Positions 60,301 to 64,000 of a DNA stretch of 64,000 nucleotides are shown here, one piece after another (position 1 is the stretch's first letter; the number at the start of each line of letters is the position of its first letter). Source of the DNA: Ascidia mentula (lineage: Eukaryota; Chordata; Ascidiacea; Phlebobranchia; Ascidiidae); contig OX387205.1 of the NCBI GenBank assembly GCA_947561715.1, positions 10,545,001-10,609,000 of the forward strand. Reading direction: 5' to 3'. Made by a program: the position numbers and the translations under genes. The notes beneath the pieces were generated by a model. That model searched no databases and had not been told where the DNA came from. It saw only the letters and a program-made list of their open reading frames with translations.

Positions 60301-61643
60301 CGATTAAAAAATAAAAATACTGTAATCCCAGCTAGTGATCAGCGTAAAAAAGCATTTTCTGAATTTCCCAATATCAAGATTATCGTGCTACTTTTTAGCA
60401 GGCAATTAAGGGAGTGTTGTAGTTGTATTGTTATGGTCAGTTTTAAATAAGGGACATATCTGTATTTTACACACACAACCCAATTCTTCTCGAAATCCTT
60501 TTTCTTTTTTTCTGTATTTTTTTGCAAAAATTGGACATTGCATTTCTACTGTTTGTTAATTTTTATGTCTGGCCTTTCAAAAATATATAAAATATCTTCA
60601 GCTACATTTTGAAGTATTTTTTTGTTTGTTTTTAGTATGCAGACCCTGTTGCAGATCTATTAGATAAATCAGGGGTGTTTTCCTCTCGTCTATTCCGTGA
60701 ATCTTGCGTCTTCCATCGAGGGAATTATGTGAAAGATCTCAGTCTCATCGGCCGCGAGCTTAATAAAGTGATTATAATCGACAATTCCCCAGCATCCTAC
60801 ATTTTTCACCCAGACAATGCTGTAAGTAGCTCATTTATTTTGTCTTTGCTTTGCAAATTTTTTTTCAAGATTGGGATAGGTTGTAGTTCACAATTCTATG
60901 CATTAATATACAATGTTTACATGACTTATGATAGCGTGTTTTAAAAGTAACGAAAAACAAAATTTTGTTTCAAAATGATGCCACAATAAATGTTTCTGCT
61001 TGCTGTGCATATTGTTAATGATTATAAAAGTCTTTTATTTGACCAGAAATTACCAACATTCTTGTAGAAAGTGACCCATCACAAATAAATGTTTAAACAG
61101 GGCTATGCTATTCAATGTAATTACTTGCTATCCCACAACTCCATAGTAAAAATCTCAAAGCAAACAAGTGGCCACTTATGCAATAAAATCTTCATTAAGA
61201 GAAAGAAAGAGCTCTGCTCATGTTGACATAAACTTTTGTCCAGCGGCCAAACCATTGTTGTTTTATCAAAACTAATCCCGCTGTTAAATAATTTGGACTT
61301 TTATAGATTTGCATTATAGTTTTTCACATTTTATTAAAAAAACTTTAATATCATTAAATTCCAGGTTCCGGTAATTTCGTGGTTTGACGATCCTAACGAC
61401 ACTGAGCTTCTTGACCTTCTGCCATTTCTCGAGGCGATCGCGCATTCGGACAATGTCTATTCTGTATTGAACTCACAAGGCTTCACCAATCATGCTAAGC
61501 AAACCACAGCCAAAATACAGCAGCAACTGATACAACAACAGCAGCAGCAAATGCAACAAGTGCAGTGCCAAACTGAAGACGAAGACTCTAATGAAGACAG
61601 GTTCGTTCTGCTTGTTTTCAAAATTTTGAACGTAAACATGTAA
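57385..61643 (+). CDS. CTDSPL: Small CTD phosphatase (SCP/CTDSP family)
   Basis: Exons 57385-57466, 57698-57912, 58034-58147, 58223-58279, 59466-59558, 60636-60821, 61365-61643; 1,026 bp, 341 residues. The N-terminus [15 protein letters not shown] matches the IITQV start of vertebrate CTDSPL; an in-frame ATG at 57286 would add 33 residues. LLCCFGR at 52-58 fits the palmitoylated Cys pair of the family. The HAD-type catalytic motif is [10 protein letters not shown] with Asp126 and Asp128, followed by [54 protein letters not shown] and [16 protein letters not shown]. SCPs dephosphorylate Ser5 of the RNA polymerase II CTD and silence neuronal genes with REST. The tail is unusual: a Gln-rich stretch ([18 protein letters not shown]) and an acidic DEDSNED that vertebrate SCPs lack. 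The last exon is read to TAA at 61641-61643; splicing at 61600 is an alternative. The symbol marks the family; it is probably co-orthologous to CTDSP1, CTDSP2 and CTDSPL. Confidence 0.92.
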
Positions 61644-61749
61644 TATTTCAGGTGTTTTTGTTTATGCTCCTTAAGATCATGTTTGTCACAAAGTTTACAA
61701 TCAAATAACTGATTATTGCAGTAAGTTGTGTCTGGTCAGGCCAAATAAC

Positions 61750-61755
61750 AATAAA
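61750..61755 (+). terminator. Candidate poly(A) signal of the CTDSP-like gene
   Basis: AATAAA about 107 bp after the proposed stop at 61643. This supports reading exon 61365 onward as the terminal exon. Confidence 0.4.
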
Positions 61756-61775
61756 TACATTTCGTTTGGATGCAT

Positions 61776-64000
61776 GCATATATAAATAGAAATCAAACTG
61801 AGACAAAAGACAAAAGAATATTTATTGCTGCCACTGGTATTTGCACATAATCACACCCAGTTAATAATGTGATTTATCACAATTAAACTGTAAATTAGGC
61901 CTGCATTTTCATAATCTAATAAAAAAATACAACATAAATTTTTTTTTCAATGATAGTAATTGACATGGTGTAGTTGGATCAAATGAATTCAAAATACACG
62001 GTTAGTGGTTTCATTTTTTTTTCGATTAGTAGCTGCCAAGAGATGTATTGGTGCCACTTTGCACATTGCATCAACAGGCCATAGCAGTACTAGTGTCAAC
62101 ATTAAAACATGTTCAGAAGGTGCACATCTCTGTTATACTGAGACCACCATGTACCACAGTTTGTTATTTATCCCAATCGGGCAGTTACTCATTAACATCG
62201 GAACTCGATACTGAATTGCCCACTTCAACTAATGCTGACCGATGCTAAAAATTGCAAATTCTTGTTTGCTTTTAATTAAACATATGGAAAACATTAGCTT
62301 AAATTTTTTTTTTAATGTTTTTTTGTGTAAATTGTGTAAAGAAAAGTATAGTCTGTATATGTTCAATTTGACATAAACGTTTAATGTTACTGGATGAGTA
62401 TGTCCTTGCAGAAAATTACAGTGAAAAAATATTTTCACTGGCTCAAAAGCATACTACATAACAGCTGTAATGCTGCTGTGCATTTTCTAAAATTCATAAC
62501 ATGTTAGTAGCACCGCTGCAGACATGACAAGCTGTATACATGGTGCTTGTTGCTGGGGTATGTCAGAAAAAATGAGGTGTTGTGTGTAGTGAATTTCGTG
62601 ACCTAACTCATAAGCAGGAAGCAGCCATTCAGAGTCGACAAATTATGCTATGGCTAAAACCAGGTTTTTGATTATTTGTCACGGCGGTGGTTGTTTTCTA
62701 TTTTTTTTAAACTTAAATATGCCTTAATAAGTATTTTGGTGTTTGTTAATGTCCAAAATGTCTTACTGTGTATTTTCTGTTGCAACATTAGCATAAAATG
62801 TGGGTTTTTTTTTATGGGAAACAACCCTATCAGGCTTTTCCAACCCAAATTGTTTCCGGATAAAAATGTTGCTTAAATGTATATTGACAGGTCACTTTCC
62901 ATTTTCCTACAATAAAATAAAGTTACAGCTTAATGAAATGTTACCAAATTGTGGTTGTTTAGTCAGTCTTGACTTTATCCCAAACTGATTTCAAATTTTT
63001 TTCTGTAACACTATCAAATTTACAAGTTGTGTTAATAAAGCCTAAATTAAAAAAGATTGGAAGATATTTTGATAACACAGTGTTGCAATCATTGATGTGC
63101 TTTAGGGCCTTTTCCCACATTGCACTAATGGCTTAGAAAGACCCAACGTTGGCATATGTTTGTAAAAGTCAGATCATAACTCTTACTTGACAGCTCATGA
63201 CCTTTGGTGGTATTGGTGATTTGTCTACCCTTAAAGCTCTCCATGCAACATGCATATGACAGGACCGCAATGTTGTATTACTCGAAGTCTGCTTGCTCTT
63301 TGTGTCTAAGCTGCTGTCTGTACAGCATCCTATTAGTTATTGTGTCCTAATAGCAACTCCAGTTTTAGAATGGATGTATAAATTTACTATCTTGTATGGT
63401 GTGAATTGAATTTCCTCAGATTTTTTTATGAAAGTTGTTTTATAGAACAAACATTTAATCTTCTAAAACTTATTTTTTATTTCTATGCTTGGTTACAGCA
63501 AATAGTGGGCACCAGTGGATCATTAAATCGTGTCATAGTTTGTAGACATCTGCCCAACTTTATTGACTCGCCTATCGTCAAGTTAACGATTTACAACGAA
63601 AAACCTTTTCCTTTTGCAGGTAGCATTCTCTGACAGCATCAAGAATTCACTACCAACCAACAGATTTTATGCAGCGCCTCTATCCGTGTAAGTTTCAATG
63701 GAATTATGCTCCGTATTCAACGAAGAGGTCGCACGCTCTGCCGTGGCCGGTAAACTAGAGTGACCTCTTCCAACCCGCCCTACGTCCAGTACGACCCTGA
63801 GTAACCTCCGTGATTCGGATGAGGCCTTTAATTGACTACCTTGGACAGAAGCTTCCATTGAGATCAAACAAAAACGGGTTTGTTTTTTATTTCCCACGTT
63901 TTTGCCTTCACAATACCGGCTCCGCAAATTATTGGTGCTCACCTGCTGTAAAGGCAATGCTTTCACTAGCGGGCAATGTACCTGTGGTGGTTCAATAGGG
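61776..64000. other. Unassigned region with one candidate exon
   Basis: AT-rich sequence without a recognised gene, except for a short stretch at 63620-63687 that looks like an exon (listed separately). Two palindromic patches (for example CAGCTGTAATGCTGCTG near 62462) have no assigned role. Confidence 0.4.
63620..63687 (+). CDS. Candidate internal exon of an unknown gene
   Basis: A good acceptor (TTCCTTTTGCAG ending at 63619) and a good donor (GTAAGT at 63688) bound 68 bp that are open in phase 0 and read VAFSDSIKNSLPTNRFYAAP and on. I do not recognise the sequence. If the CTDSP-like exon were spliced from 61600 (phase 2) straight into this exon, translation would stop at once, so it more likely belongs to another plus-strand gene continuing past the window, or needs an unseen exon between. 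Confidence 0.3.

Noticed and set aside
57913-61364. An intronic miR-26 homologue in the CTDSP-like gene, as in vertebrates
   Set aside because: I looked for TTCAAGTAATCC and a matching hairpin in the introns and did not find it; the closest match, near 59930, lacks the rest of the sequence.

Overview
This is a eukaryotic, AT-rich window with intron-bearing genes and typical GT..AG splice signals. The gene set points to a tunicate, probably a Ciona-type ascidian: a gel-forming-mucin/VWF-type protein with VWD, C8, TIL, CysD and cystine-knot domains; a vimentin-like intermediate filament with the short non-lamin rod; chordate-like LARP7, PBK, IMP3 and CTDSP-family genes; compact introns and many short inverted-repeat elements. 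The species call is inference from these genes, not from a search. All exon models were built by eye from splice consensus, reading phase and family similarity; their phases and total lengths close without error.

Layout. 2.3-36.6 kb (+): one very large secreted glycoprotein gene, open at its 5' end, with at least 6,312 codons in the window. Its order is TIL, VWD1-C8-TIL, a CysD-like domain, VWC-like Cys-rich modules, VWD2-C8-TIL, then a tandem array of 17 nearly identical 920-bp units (621-bp exon plus 299-bp intron), a short unique spacer, three more unit-like exons, and a C-terminal cystine knot. 36.6-39.1 kb: intergenic, with a 954-bp inverted-repeat element. 39.1-41.2 kb (-): LARP7 with an uninterrupted coding exon. 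41.7-42.7 kb (+): IMP3 in four exons, head-to-head with LARP7. 42.8-44.8 kb (-): PBK/TOPK kinase in seven exons, tail-to-tail with IMP3. 46.5-52.5 kb (-): a type III-like intermediate filament gene in nine exons. 52.5-57.4 kb: intergenic, with a CpG-rich stretch. 57.4-61.6 kb (+): a CTDSP/SCP-family CTD phosphatase in seven coding exons. 61.8-64.0 kb: mostly unassigned, with one candidate exon of an unknown gene.

The striking system is the mucin-like gene. Where vertebrate gel-forming mucins carry a Pro/Thr/Ser domain, this one carries a freshly amplified array of Cys-rich modules. Each unit encodes 207 residues with 26 cysteines and seven N-glycosylation sequons. Introns are as well conserved as exons. 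Variants recur as 1,840-bp dimers and are shared between distant units, so the array is being homogenised by unequal exchange or conversion. Every unit exon has phase 1 at both ends, so copy number and exon skipping can vary without breaking the frame. The other genes are ordinary housekeeping or cytoskeletal genes; LARP7 and IMP3 share a divergent promoter region, and IMP3 and PBK probably overlap at their 3' ends.
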